NCBI GenBank assembly: GCA_013396655.1
Contig: WBMV01008303.1
Coordinates: 626,822-690,821, forward strand
DNA length: 64,000 nt
Direction: 5' to 3'
DNA from: Campylorhamphus procurvoides
Lineage: Eukaryota > Chordata > Aves > Passeriformes > Dendrocolaptidae
The first letter of the stretch is position 1. The number at the start of each line of letters is the position of its first letter. The notes beneath the pieces are model-generated. The model was not told where the DNA came from, ran no database searches, and saw nothing but the letters and a program-made list of their open reading frames with translations. The position numbers were made by a program, and so were the translations under genes. Shown in pieces: positions 22,377 to 35,930 of this stretch.

Positions 22377-24428
22377 GCACCTCAGGGCCTAATAGTTCAA
22401 ATTAACCATCCATCCTTGTTTCCATTTGAAGAGCTTCACTGTCACCCTGCCACTGTGCAAAGGCACAGATCCTCTGCTTGTGGATGTGCTTCCCATCCAT
22501 AGCTGGAGCTCAGCTCTGGCTGGTGCTCACAAAGAGACAAACCCCTTCTTCTCCTCCCTGCACAGCTGCAGTGCCACTCAAGGTGGGACTGTAGCACTGT
22601 GAGGTATCAGAGCTCACTCAGGGCAGCTGAGCTGCAGTGCCACAAGGCTCAGTGTGGGCTGTGCAGTGTAAATAGTTTGCAGGTGTTGGCCAGCACTGAG
22701 GTATGTGCCCCTATTGTGTTCATTGACACAGGTATTTATGGGCCCTAAAGCTAACTCAGGTGTGTCTCTTCAAGATGCAGTCTAAGTGCATTATGTACCT
22801 ATAGTCCACCATCCCATTCATTGCATTTACAGAACATGTACCCAACCTAGTGTGAAAAGAGTGGAGGAAAAAAGGAATAGGCTATGGATTGAAATGTTTG
22901 TTGCAGATGAGTCAGAGCTGAATGTGAAAGATGACAAGAAGGTATTTACCAGTGGAGTCTGGGGGCTGGCTCACTTCATTAGGAACTGAATTCCTTTCTT
23001 AATCATCCAGTCACTGATGAGAAAGATTATGTGACTTTTGCTCTGGGTTTATCCTTGCATTAAATGCAGCTCCTCCATTCTTCTTATCAGGTTCTGTCCA
23101 AACGCTGCCTAAAAAGCACCAAAACATTTTGTATTATGATAGTTGTTTTTAACTGTTTTTTCCATGACAAAACTTGTCATCTTCTCTGAATCTTCCTTTA
23201 CCTACATAATCTGACTGTAGAATTTGGTTCTGTAAAGCTCTATGTGGAGCCAAAGGACGAGGAGCAGGAATGAGGAAAGAGGGAAAGCTACACCCATTCA
23301 GAGCCATTGGGGTAGCACATTAAGAGTAATCATCCTGCATCCGCTCGGCTGCACTTTGCAAAGATGCAATTAAGAGAAATGAGCCTGGGAGAGCTCTTTA
23401 CAGCCTTAGTAAAATAGTGCTGAAGTGGCTTGTGTTGTATTCTCATTTAAAAGGCAGCTTTTTCTACCCGAAAGAGTTTTACGCTTTCTTAAAGAGGCAT
23501 TGCCTCTCTAAGTCAGAGCTACCCCCACAGCTTTTTATGGTATTTGAGTACTTTTCCAGAAGTCTGCTCTGTATGAAGCAATGTATTGTCTGTCCTTCTA
23601 CAGGGCCACCTAGATTATCCATACTGCCTCTAGGACTGGAAGCTGCACTGGTGTGCTGTCCCTATACCAGACACCAGGAAAGGTAGAGAAATGAGGGATC
23701 TGGCACACAGGAATACTGGGAACTGCACAAATCTGACCTTGGCAAGAGTCATGCAAGATTTATTTCTGGTCTGTTCTAGACCAGACTCTGTTATTACACA
23801 TAACATTGATACAGAGAATGGAAATCTGAAGTGTATATCTATATGTTTCAAATTCTTTTCTGTTGTCTTCTTCTTTCAATTAAAATTTATGGAAGTGGAA
23901 CATGATGTCACCTTTCAGTGACAGAAAGCTGCCCTGATATGCATGAAGTAAGCTAAGTTTTGAACCTGTTGCTTTTTTCTGATTGATGATAGAGTTGACA
24001 GTTTCTGACTAAAAGATGGAAGTAATACAGCACAGATTTATGTCAATAGCTGCAAATCCAAGAGGCAGGCCATAAAATAAATTCTTTACAAATATTTCAC
24101 AAGCCAAGAAAGTGCATAAAACCTCTGAATACTTTTTATGGTATCCTCTTACTGAAATTTATGTGTTTTCTAGTAATTGCTTTGCCATTGAGTCTAATGC
24201 TCTATCTGGAAAAGTTTATTTAAGGATATTTAACATAGTTGGTACTCATATGACAATAATCACCATCCATAAAGTCTGGGAATGACTATCACAGATAGTT
24301 TCATGAAACTGATGCACATTTAGCTATTAACCTTGTATGATACTTGCCTGATTGCTAAGGCAGGAGGGTGTGTGTTTCCCATCTCCTCCCATTTTATCAT
24401 CCAACCATCAAACTTCAAAAATAAAAAT

Positions 24429-24441
24429 AATAAAAAAAAAA
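24429..24441. repeat. Poly-A tract
   Basis: An A-rich stretch ('aaaataataaaaaaaaaaaa'-like) with no attached retroelement recognised. Confidence 0.6.
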
Positions 24442-27400
24442 AGGCAGCACTTCTCTATGCTCCAGAACAAGATTATTTTTAAATCCAAGGTACCACCTGC
24501 TTTTGAAAACAAAGCAGATATACAAAGTGTATCTATATCCTGCTGATCCTAATACTTAGAGCTGTGAGCAAACTATGGTCTTGTTTGGTTGAAATGTAAC
24601 CAAGTGGTTTCAGTTTTGCCGACTGGTAGTGAGAGTGGAGCTGGCACAGCTCCTAGGAGAGTGGCTCATAGCTCCAGGTGTCATTGCACAGGGCACTGTA
24701 CATGCCTGGGGCAAAGAGACCCTACCAGAACAAGCTCTTCCCAAACAGCCTAGGGAGGGTTCCCCTCCTTACTGACGTCCTTTCCACCTCACTGGCCTCA
24801 GAGGAGTTGTCTGAATTAGTATTTTGATTCTCACCTCCTGGATGGCTGAAAACCTCTGAAATGTCATGTACATTTTGCACATGAGCGGCTTTGATTTGCA
24901 TTTTGTTTAGTCTTTTGCGGCCCCATAAAGGTATCGGGTATTTATAGACCTGGTTTAATTCTGGCTACCCGCTCCCAATGCAGCATGTCTTGAAATATAT
25001 GCAGTAAATCTAAACTTCAGGCTCAGCTTTGTCCCCACCCCTGAGCTATGGAGTAATTCATGCTACTGATTTGGAGCTGGAAGCCTGGACTTGTGTTTGT
25101 TTAGCCTCATTATTTGTTGTGTGACAAATTGGTAATAATGAGATGACAAAGAGAGAAAACTGCATGGATGTTTAATACTCGAATGTCAAGTTACTTTCTG
25201 GTTTTCCCCTTCGGCACCAATTTATTAGAGATCTAATAAAATCCTTGCTTGTATATTTGACTCTTTATCACATTCTCTGGTTTCTTGAGGAAGTGAAGCT
25301 TAAGCTTTGCCATGGTTTTTCTGCTGAAGGAACTAATGAAATCTGAGTGTTTGTCAGGACCGCTGTGTTCCTTGTCATACCAAAGATATTTAATTTACTT
25401 CAGTGCATTGAATGAATCAGTATTTACTCTGAGAATCAGCTTAAGAGAACAAGGATTTTTGGTTCTGATACCAGATTTGTCTTTCTGATAATAAAGCTTT
25501 TATTTTTTTTAACTTATAATGACATTTTTTTTTAAGATTTAGGTGTTTGACCATATAGACAGATACTTGCAGAGATGATCAAAACTGTCTAGCAGCCAAC
25601 CTCAAGGTTAAGCTTGGCTTCTGCAGTCTGTCTTTGTGTGGGAAATTCTGAGCACAAAGCTATTGTTAACATATTGTCTGATAGCTGAACTATGCTTTTC
25701 TAGGAGGAGACTGATTCCTGCTTGAACAAAAGAGGAATCTTGTATTTCTGTCTTAAAAGAAACAGTCCCGCCTTCTAAAAAAGTCCTCTGTATAAAAGTT
25801 TGGTAGAAAGATATGGTCCAGCCAGTAACAAGTAGTGCTCATCATATGCTTTTGAGTTGTATTCTCAAGGGAAATCAAGATAAATAGACGTAGTACAATA
25901 GTGTTGACAGACTGTCATGTCTGAAATATGACACTGACTGCCCTGTATGTTTTAGCTCAAGATATTTATGATATGTTTTGTAATGCCTTTAGGTGACTGC
26001 ATTTTGCTGGAGGGACTGTGTAACCAAAGTGGGTATTTTGTATCTCTCTGATTTTGATAGGGCCTTACTAAAGAACACAGTTGTGTGTCAGAATATTTTG
26101 CTGAAAAACTCTGGTGAAAGTAAGATTTATTCTTGATTTATATTTATAAAATGTTTTTAACGTATACTGCTATAAGAGAGCACAGATGGCTGTCTTACAT
26201 CAAGCAGGTGCTGCCAGGCTCTTTCATTTTGATAATGAAATCTGGTTTTTCAGATGAAATTAAAAAACTACATCTGAAACCCTTAGTCATACAAGTATCT
26301 CTGCAGGTGGAGTAGATTTGATTATAGATACTTTCAATATTGGTAGATATCTGGCTTTGGTTTTGGGTTTTTTTAAAAGATTATTTTTTTAATAGTCTGG
26401 TTTCTGCACTCCCTGAGCAATGATGATCCTATTTGTTCATGTCCACTGAGCTGGTGTGTTAATGTTGTGTTCATGCTGAGCTGTGAATTGCTCAACAAGA
26501 GTTTAGCTGTTTCCTTATGTGTTGGCTGATGACTGTGGCCTTCACTGTACTCAGATCTTCTCACTAATGACTTGGGATGCTGATTGCCAAATACCCAGAG
26601 CAGATTTGTGTGTCAGGGCATTCATGGGAGCGCTCTCAGACTACATTTACTTACGTTCCTCAGTAACTGGCAGGAGCTGACAGTCATGGTTTCTGTTTGA
26701 CAAAGAAAACAGTAACCCAGGGGCAAGAGCTTCTTAATATGGGCCTATGCTCTTCAGGTAATTTGAGAGCCAAAATGCATCTAGTTTTGCTTTGGACTGA
26801 ATGCAGTGAGCCATCAGCACTTGAACATGTCTGCTCCCATTGTCTCATCTAAAACAGAAATGTCAACATCCTCAGTTACCTGGTTCCTTCAAACCTAGCG
26901 TAAGGCTTGGGGAAGGGCAGGTTAAACCGGGGTCAGTAGACAGCACTTGCTTAGAAAAAATCATCTGGGGGAAGTAGAGAGCAGGAAGACACAGCTCAAA
27001 GCAGCATTACAGCTTTGGCAGGTACCTTGGCCCCAGCTCTGCCCTGTAAAAGGAGCACCTCTTGTTGTGCAAGTCCAGTGAAGTCAATCCAATTGAGGAG
27101 TCCCCACCTTTACAACAGCAGAAGAGAATTTTTATGTGGGAATATTGCCAGATACTTTTTCTGGTGGATTTTTTTTTTCTACAAGGCATTTGAAGAAACA
27201 TGTTATTTGGACCAAAGGATTTTATAGGTCCCTTTGTTAATCCCCACCATGCTTGTGTTAGGTTCTTAGGACTTTTTTTCCTTTCTCCAGTTTCCTTGGA
27301 TCCTTACAGTGAAGGAATCTGCAATCAATTTATACCTTTCAGCTCATCTATAATTGGAGAGTGTCTATTCAGTTGACAAAACATGCTTCATCACACATAC

Positions 27401-30400
27401 ACTTGAGAAAATCTTAAATATGGAAGGCCCTCTGAAACCTTAATCCTCCCCATTTACTTGGTCTAGTTTCAACAGAGGTTGTATTTATGTCCAGGAAGTC
27501 GGGGCGTGTCTGTGTCATCCCTGCCATAGTCTCAGCTGTGATTTCTGAGCTCCCTGGCTGAGCCGTGGCAGCCTCAGTGCAGGTTCCCCATTGCTGCACA
27601 GCAGCCAGCTCTGCTGAGCGGGGTTTTGTGGCATTGGTGCAACGTGCTGCTAAACTGCTCTCACTGCACCTGAGCTGCAGGCTCTGTGTGCAGGTACCTC
27701 GCACTGCTGTCCTAGGGAAGCGCTTCTGGTGGAAGTATATGTTGATTTTATCTAAAGTTAGAACAAGTTTGGCTTCAGGTGGGTGATAATGCTCTGTTGC
27801 AGCCTGTACTGCTTTGGTTTGGTTTTTAGGCAAGCCTTTCCATGTTGCTCTGTTTCTTAAATGGTTAAGTTATTGGGTCTACAACACAGACACCCCATGT
27901 ATCAATTGAAGGGAATATGGAGGTTGCTGGTGAGGGAAAGTGGGAATGCCAAAGCTGCCATTTAGGCAAGTTGATTGATTTCTGCTTTAAGGCAAGAGCA
28001 GGTGGGAGAGGGAGCAGCAATATGAGACTGGAGATGGACCTGGAGGGCCCAGAGTGATAATGAAGGCCAGGCTGTGCGATGCTGCCTGTACATGTTGCTC
28101 AGAGGGTGCTGCCAGCCCCACTGCTCTCCCTTCATCCTCACAGTCTCCAGCTCCTCTCCAAAACATTTGTAATGCAGCCCAAATGCTCACTGGCTGGAGC
28201 CAGGGTGGGGAGAGGAAGTAGAGCTCTGGTTGGTTCCTGTATTCTAGTTTTTGTTTCAGTTTAATTTGCAAGCTTGCTTATTTCTAGCAGTGCTGCTAAG
28301 ATTTTCAAGGCAACCCCAGAGATTTAGTGTAATCTGTACCAATGTCTGTCAGATTGATTTTCCTGACCTATTTTGGGTCTTGCAATTTGGAATTAATGTT
28401 GCTTTCCTTTTCCAGTGGGTGGCAGTTGAGGCAAGGAGAAATGTTTATTTGCTTGGAAGTTTATATAGATAAGTATTTAAGGAATGAAGAAGAAGCCAAA
28501 ATAGGCCAGTCCTTCATTGTCTCTCCTTATGTCGAGTTCTGTTCTTTTCCTATTGCAAATCCTAGCTGAAGAAAAGAACAAATGAAAGGACCTCTTGTGA
28601 CCAAAATCTGTTTTAAGTTTCCATCTCCTACTTTTGTGCGTTGTTCTGTTGCTGATTTCCTTATTCTCTTACTAGTTAATAACTGTGAACCCAATCTTTC
28701 TGTCACTAAAACTCTGCATTGCATAAGCCTCATTTCAGAACTTTGAAACAGGGAGCCACTGGCTTCTTGCAGCAGTGTTCGCCTTCTCAGAACTGGATTT
28801 TGATTTTGAATATGACATGTAGTAGCATTTCAATCTCCTTTTAAAAAGCAAATCTTGGCAAGAAGACTTTAATACTGATTCTTAGAAATTTAACGTATAT
28901 TATAGCACTAATATCTATTTCCTGAAAGGGCCAAATCTTGGATGAAATGTACTTTCATGCACATTTTTTGTATGGTGTTAGTGTGTATCTTATTCACAGA
29001 TTAGTTCAATCATATGTTTTTAAAATAAGCAGCACTGGGAATCTAGGATGCTAACTAAAGTACACATTAGTGCTTTTAGTAAATATATAAGTAGAACAAG
29101 TAAAATACATATGAATATATCTTAATAAATTACTGCAGTTATAAATGTACTACAGATTAGGTTAAATCTATTTTTTAAAATTTTAAGAGGTATGTATATC
29201 CATGCTGAAACCAAAAGTCACGTTGAGAATTGTTCTGGGATCAAGGAGCAGAATTCGGTGTACTTGAAGAACCAAATTTCACTTTTTTTCTTTTCCCAAA
29301 ACATTAAAACAGTGAAAGGGCTTTTCCAGTACTTTCCAGTGCTTTACTTTGTGGGTAGATAATGCTGCATAAAAATCTGGAGAAGTCTTTTATTTGAATG
29401 ATTTTTTTTCCTAGGTATGAACTAGCTATTTATCTTCTATAATATGTGATTATAGTAAACTTAGCAATTAATCCCCATCTTTTCCCTGAAGAAAATGAGC
29501 TCTTACATAGGTATTTAATGATTGAGTCAGTTTATCATAGCTAAGCCTTATCTAAGCATATGTGGCAGTCCACTTGAAGTCTGCTCTTACATTGATGCAG
29601 TTAAATACAAAAGCTTATGCAAACACAATAATTCTAAATGTTTATAACTGATTTGCCACTTCCGTGGATACAAGTTCTGCTGCTGGTAGAACAAGGTTCA
29701 ACTTGATTGACAGATGAAACTTGTAAAATGACTTAGGACTGTAAATGGAAAAATATCCAGGAAGAACACAACCTTCCTCTTCTACAGTCCACGTGAAATG
29801 AATGATGAGACGTTAATTACCAGAGCAGCAGCAAGTTGAGCTTTGTGTGGTTGATAACAAAACTGATTTTACTTATCAACAGTACTCTATGGCTGTGATA
29901 ACCTAAAATGGAAGCTTTTTGTAAGTTAAAAATACTCTGAAAGCCATGACATAGCATGATTTCAGTTCTGTGAAAGGGACTCACTCAAACAGAAAATTAC
30001 TCTCTTAAGCGTCACAACTCTTGTTTTTTCTTCTTTTTTTGATTCAAGACTTTATAGTAACATATGTGACGACTATTGCAAGTCAGTCAGCAGAAAAGAA
30101 CAACCCACATTTATTTTCAGTTTCTTAAATTTGACTGTCAATTACTGGAATGTCACTTGCTGGAAAATTAAGCTTCTATAGATGGTGAAGAAAGGGCTCT
30201 AAATCCTTTTAAAGTGTTTTGATACATCACACATGTGATGGCATGCTTGAACTCTGAAGGTTTTTGTTTTCTTGAAAACTTCATCACATGGACAGACAAA
30301 TCTTGTTTGGGGGCCTATAGAAGGATTTTAGCATTACTGCTAGTCTAGACTGAAAAAAAAATTATTTACTTGTATTATGGGTTTGGTAATTTTCTTTCTT

Positions 30401-33400
30401 TTGTTTTTATTTTTTCATAAATCTGATTTTCTTACTACTGCTTCATGCTGCTTTCCAGTGAGTAAGCTGATCCCAATACTAAAATATTTGTGAGTGAGTC
30501 TCAAACAGAGGGATGTTTTCTTTGTTTGCTTTAAACAAACCATGCGAGTTACACAGCTCTGTTTTGAATTAGCAGCTCTCCAAGCTGGGCTGTACAGTTA
30601 ATGCTTCTCAGACACTCTGGTGAGGCAGTAGTAGTATGAGCATTCAAATACTTCAAAGACAGCCTTATCTAGTGTTTTATCCTCTTAAAAACACAAAAAA
30701 GGATGCCAGGCTCATGTAATTGAAAACATTTGCTGTAGGCAAGGTGTCCCAGGCAGACTGAGGTGGAAGAATGTGTCTCTGTTATAATGTCTGTCATTCT
30801 GCTATAGTTCCTAGGAGCACCCTGCTGCCTAAGAAGTAAGAGTTAAAAGCAGCTTAAAACCATGGCTGTTCACGTGTCTCTGTTTTTGGTATTATTCCTG
30901 TGCTATTTTAGCTCTTATTTGGACTTCTAGTGGGTGAAGTTGCAGTAAGTAAATGAAGAGCAGCATATTTGCACTCTTCTGGTCAGGGTCTTATTTTCCA
31001 ATGTCCTTTTAATACCCATACTGAATTGCCTACCAATGTCCCCAAGTAATTTTTTAGGAAAGCTACAAAAGAAATACAAGCTCCAGTACATCAGTTTGTG
31101 TACTGTGTAAACCTTTTAAAGCCTGTGTATGAATACTGTAGTGTAGATCTATCTGCTGTTGTGCTCAGTGCATGAGGGATTGAAGGGAAGCAGGGGCAGG
31201 TGGGGGGAATGTTTGGAGCTGGATGTGGGACTCTGAGACAGGGCAGCCAGAGGACTGTAGTACTGGATAGCAGAGTTGTTCTGCTTCTGCCTGACCCATG
31301 ACATGTGCAGTTTGGGTAATTGGTTGCTTGCTGTGTGCCCAGACAAACATGGGCAATGCATCATGTTTTCTTCATTTTCTTGCTGGTTTTTCCTAGTGCA
31401 ATAGCCAAGTGTGGGTGCCTGGTTGGGGGACCCGCTTGAGTGTTGACAATCCCATGGTTTGCTGCCAGCCCCGTCTCACAGAGGGCGAGCCCTGAGCTGT
31501 CCGGGGGGGCACATCCCTGAGCTCTCACCCAGCCTTATGGGACTGAGCACACTGAGCTCAGCTGTGTGTGCTCAGCAAAACCCACTGCTGTCCTTGCACA
31601 GCCTGAGCCCTTCCAGGGTGGAAACTGGAGAAATTTCCATGTAACTGACACTGTACAATATTGTGTCAAGGCTGGAACAAAGATGAGGTAAATGTTTCTG
31701 CCAACATCTCTGGGAAAAAGAAAATACTCTTGAGACCTGTGAGTTTTCTTGTGCATTCTTTGTGACTTTGTGAAGTTTCTGAGAGATTTCTTTTTCTTTA
31801 AGTTAGGTTTTACATGGAGAACTCACATACTTTGTGCCCATGCAGGTGTATTTATAAAGTGGGAACAAAATGGGTGGGGTGACAGAGGAGGTTTTATCGT
31901 CTGGGAAAAGGAGCTGGAAAAGCTTTTTTGTTTCATTGAATCTTTCCACAGGTCCCAGCTAGACTCACTCAGTATCACGGGGAGCCGTGTTCTGATACTG
32001 ACTGCATTTCTCTGGAAGCACTTGCAGAGAACCAGGCTACCATCATATTGTCCTGTTCACCTGAGAATATGGTTGGCTGAGCTTGCAAATATTTGCACTC
32101 AACTAAACAGAATTTCTCTTTTTAAATCTTCTGAATGCTTGATCTGATAAACTGCAAGAAAGGCCTGTTCTGGTTACCAGTGAACAGAACTCCTTCCCAT
32201 AGGAGACAACACATGGGGACAGGGAAGACAGAAGCTGTGGGAAGCCTCTGTTGCATCTTTGATTCAGACTCAAGTTGGAGTCACAGGTTGTAGATCAAAG
32301 AACAGGAGATATAAGTCTGTCCTATCAGCCTCTCAGACTTTATATGCAGTGCAATGACTTCAGCTGCTGTAGCAATTTTTCTAAAACTTTTCTGAATATT
32401 CCCACACTGTATAGAATTAGCAGTCTGGTAGTTTGTGTTCAGCTTGGGTTGAAGGACCTTGAATGGCACTATGTGTCCATTAGTTGCATCTCCTCACCAA
32501 TTCAAACAGAACAATTGCTTTTTTTCCTTTGCAAATGTATAGTGCCTCATGACATCAGGTGCATGTGACGTTCATCATTAATGAAAATGTTTGCTCAGCT
32601 GAGTGATAACAGCTGCAAGTAAAAATGTCACGAGCAAGCAACATGCAAAGACATTCAGGTTTATCTATTGCTGTTAGACTTTGGTTTGCCTACACAAACT
32701 CAAATGCTGTACAGCCCATCATATCTGGAAGGAAGGAGATAGTGACTGGAGTTACCTGAGCTCACCAGACTTTGATCAATGTTTGAGTAAAACCAGACTG
32801 AAAGCAGTATAACCAGTTTTCCTGCTGCTCTAGGTGTGCTCACAAAGATCTCAGTATGGTCATAAATTAGGTGGCTTGGTAGCACTGTCATTGACAGAGA
32901 AGTCAGTGAACTCTCACATGCATACTTCATGCTTGCAAGACTGTGCTTCAAGAATTAAATTTCCCTAATTTTAGCCAGTCAACATATTTGATTAAAATGT
33001 CAATAGAGGTGGTATTTTTTTTCCTTCTGCTACAATTGTTTTAACCAAAACCATTGCACCTGTTGAAGGATGTGTAGTGTGAATGTGTGTCTGCCCCCAA
33101 AACAAATCCTGGAAAAAAACCCCACCTTTTGTTAGTAAAGTGTGAAAATAGGAAAACATCATTTTGGTATTGCTTTAAGAAAGGGAGAAATGAATTTGAG
33201 ACCTCAAATTCTGTACATTTTCACATGAGACATTCTGCTGACATTAGTCTTAATAGAACACATTTCACAGAATTGAAACTCATCTTCTACTTTTTCACTT
33301 TGTATTCTTGTGCTCTGCTTTCCTTTCCTATGCCTTTTCTGTGCTTTGCTGAAAAGACAGATGCTGTTCAATACTTTTGTTTCTAAAAGACATTTTATAC

Positions 33401-33583
33401 AAAGAAGTTCTGCAGTGAAACCTGTTCAATCATGAAACTCCAAAAAGCTTTGTGATTCTGTTGCCCAGCTCCCTCTCTTCCTTGACCTTTGGTTTCTGTG
33501 ATACAGGATACATAACAGCCAAAAGCTGATTTTAAGAAACTTTGCTGTATTACTTTGTTTCTCTCTTGTTTTAATCCTTCCAG

Positions 33584-33624
33584 AGACTAATGGCAGTTCC
33601 CCAGTGCTCCTAGAAAACATCACC
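33584..33624 (+). other. Exon-like segment in PRKCD intron 1
   Basis: A strong polypyrimidine tract and acceptor ('ttttaatccttccag') precede 41 bases that end at ACC|GTGAGT, a strong donor. One frame is open (peptide core TNGSSPVLLENIT). It lies on the sense strand of PRKCD upstream of the start codon, so it could be an alternative 5' UTR exon or a pseudo-exon. Pseudo-exons of this quality are common in introns of this size. Confidence 0.2.
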
Positions 33625-35867
33625 GTGAGTCCATTATTAAAACAAATAAACAATTCCAAAGGTAGTGCTAGCAGTAAACATTATACTGCAACTTAATGAA
33701 TTTCTGAGATCAGTCATGAAGTCATCTTTCTGTATGCTTACTTAATTTGTTATATGGAAACTGCTGGTTTTACAGGTATCTGAGTTTTGGAGAAAAACCA
33801 AACTGGTGGTCTCTGAAAATGTGTACAACTTTAACATCTAGTTTATTCAGAAATGGATGGTAAAACTCCAGAGGAAAAAAGTGGAATGTAGTGTAAAATG
33901 TTTTGCTCAAAAGTAAGTCCCTCAGTCATACTAAAAGAATGGGAGTATTTGGGTGTTTTTCCCACTTTTTTCTTCTGAACAAAATCCATTGTGCTGCTGT
34001 CAAGTCTTCAGCAGTTTGCAATCAGATGTTTTCAGGATCTGTCACAGTAATTAATTTGCTTGTCTGAATCTCTTCAAAGGAGCAACTTAAAAGATTTGTC
34101 TTTTATTGTTGTGGTTTGGTACTAACCTTCCCTCCCCCTGGGTGTTTGTTCAGTGGCAGGCAATGCAGGGGGGTAGGACAGTGAGGTGGCACTCAGAAGT
34201 TGCTTATGGCTGGAGATTTTTCCCTTTCAAAATGCTTTGTAAAGTCAACAGAGTGGTGGAAACTTGGTGTAAAGTTCAGACCAACTGTACTGTGATCAAG
34301 CAGTTCTGCAAGTGTGCACAGCTCTTTGCTCTGAGTCTCTCAGAGCTCGTGCTTGTTTTACTTAGTGAAATACTTTGAAGGAGCTGATATGACATTAGTG
34401 TGAAGTATAAGGTTATACAAATAAAGTCATGTATTCCTATAAAACCCCACCTTTGGAAGTAGGTTAGGCCATAGATGTTTTGATTCTTTCACAGTAGCTG
34501 ATTTGTTCTTCTTAGTTAGATTTTCCCCGTGTTTGAAAGGGTCTTTGTTATGCTCTTTGGCTCTTCTTACCATTGATATACAGGGCTGTGGTTTTCCTGT
34601 TCAGGCAAAAATTGGCTACACTCACTATGCTGCTTCTAGTAAAGCTCAGAGGGCAGAGTGTTGTCTTGGAAAATGGAACAGATTGGGTTTTATTCAGCTG
34701 GTATATTTTGGACCTTTACCATGTTCTCATTTATCTCTCACTCACAGAAACGCTCTAAAATGGCAGCCGTGTAATCTTTTTTAGATTAGGCAGCCTTTGT
34801 TATGGCTCCAGAGTTTCATGGCTGATGCTTTACTGTGTGCTTTGATCCTCATTTTCTGGTTTTAGTTTTTGTTTGGGGTTTTTTTTCCCCCTGGTGCCTT
34901 TGGAAACATTCAATGTCCTGGTTATTTTCAGGGACGAATATAACTTTTTATGGAATCAGATTGAAAAAGGTCTTTGTTAGATTAACGAGACATACATGTG
35001 CTTTACTTCATTTTGTGGGGTTGTATTTCTTTATGAAGGCACAGTGCTAATAATTTCACTTTCTGCCTCTGAGCTGGCTCTTTGAGCAAGGAAAAGACTC
35101 CTGGTGATGCTTGATCTGAAACATAAGGGTCTTGTCTGCCCCTTGACTTGGTGTCTGTCATTCATGTTCAAGTTACTGTCTGAGTTCATGATATTTAGAG
35201 GTGATAAACTATAGCAATTGTAAGAACTTTGTCTCCCTACTAAGAGCCTCATGTAGGATTTCAACTAATTATTCTTGATTTCACTGTGAGTGCTCAAGAG
35301 AATGAGGATCATGCCTTTCAGTTTGATTGCTGCTCCATTTACAATGTGATAACCTTGTCTCCTGTGGCTCTGCCCAGTTTTTCTGGAAAAGCAGGAAAAT
35401 TTTTCAGACTATGAGACTCATTTAGATGGATTCTTCTCAGTTTCTCTCAGTTGCCTGCTATTATTTTCTGGCAGGTGCAAAGACTTGGTCACTGTGATTT
35501 AGATTTGCCACAGCCTGGGTCTTAAAAATTGTAGGTTATCTAGAAGAAAAGTCCTGTATTGAGGAAGATACTACCAAAGCAAAAGTAGGAAAAGGAGTAA
35601 ACAGTGAATCTGCAAAATATTTCTTTTGGTTTTTATTATTTAAATTAGAGTTAATAGAGTTGAACTCAGCAGAGCTAGATTTTTGTGGTTAGGCTGTACT
35701 GGAAACAGGTAGGAAGAAGCCCAGATTGTTGTGCTGTGCTTCCTAAGAAAGACAAACTTGCTGACCTGTTGGGTTAACGCATTACTCATTGCCTGCCTTG
35801 TGTATTCAAGTAAAAATACCAGATACTCTTCCAATGATGTGACTGTTTCTGTCTCGTCTAAGTGTAG

Positions 35868-35930
35868 TTACGGGCCAGATCCAAGAGATTTAGAAGACAG
35901 AATGAAATCCTTGCCAAGTATGAAAGACAG
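35868..35930 (+). other. Exon-like segment in PRKCD intron 1
   Basis: The acceptor 'tctgtctcgtctaagtgtag' is followed by 63 bases ending GAAAGACAG|GTATGA. One frame is open, with a charged peptide containing PDPRDLEDRMKSLP. CpG content is higher than in the surrounding intron. It could be an alternative 5' exon or a conserved pseudo-exon. I do not recognise the peptide. Confidence 0.2.
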
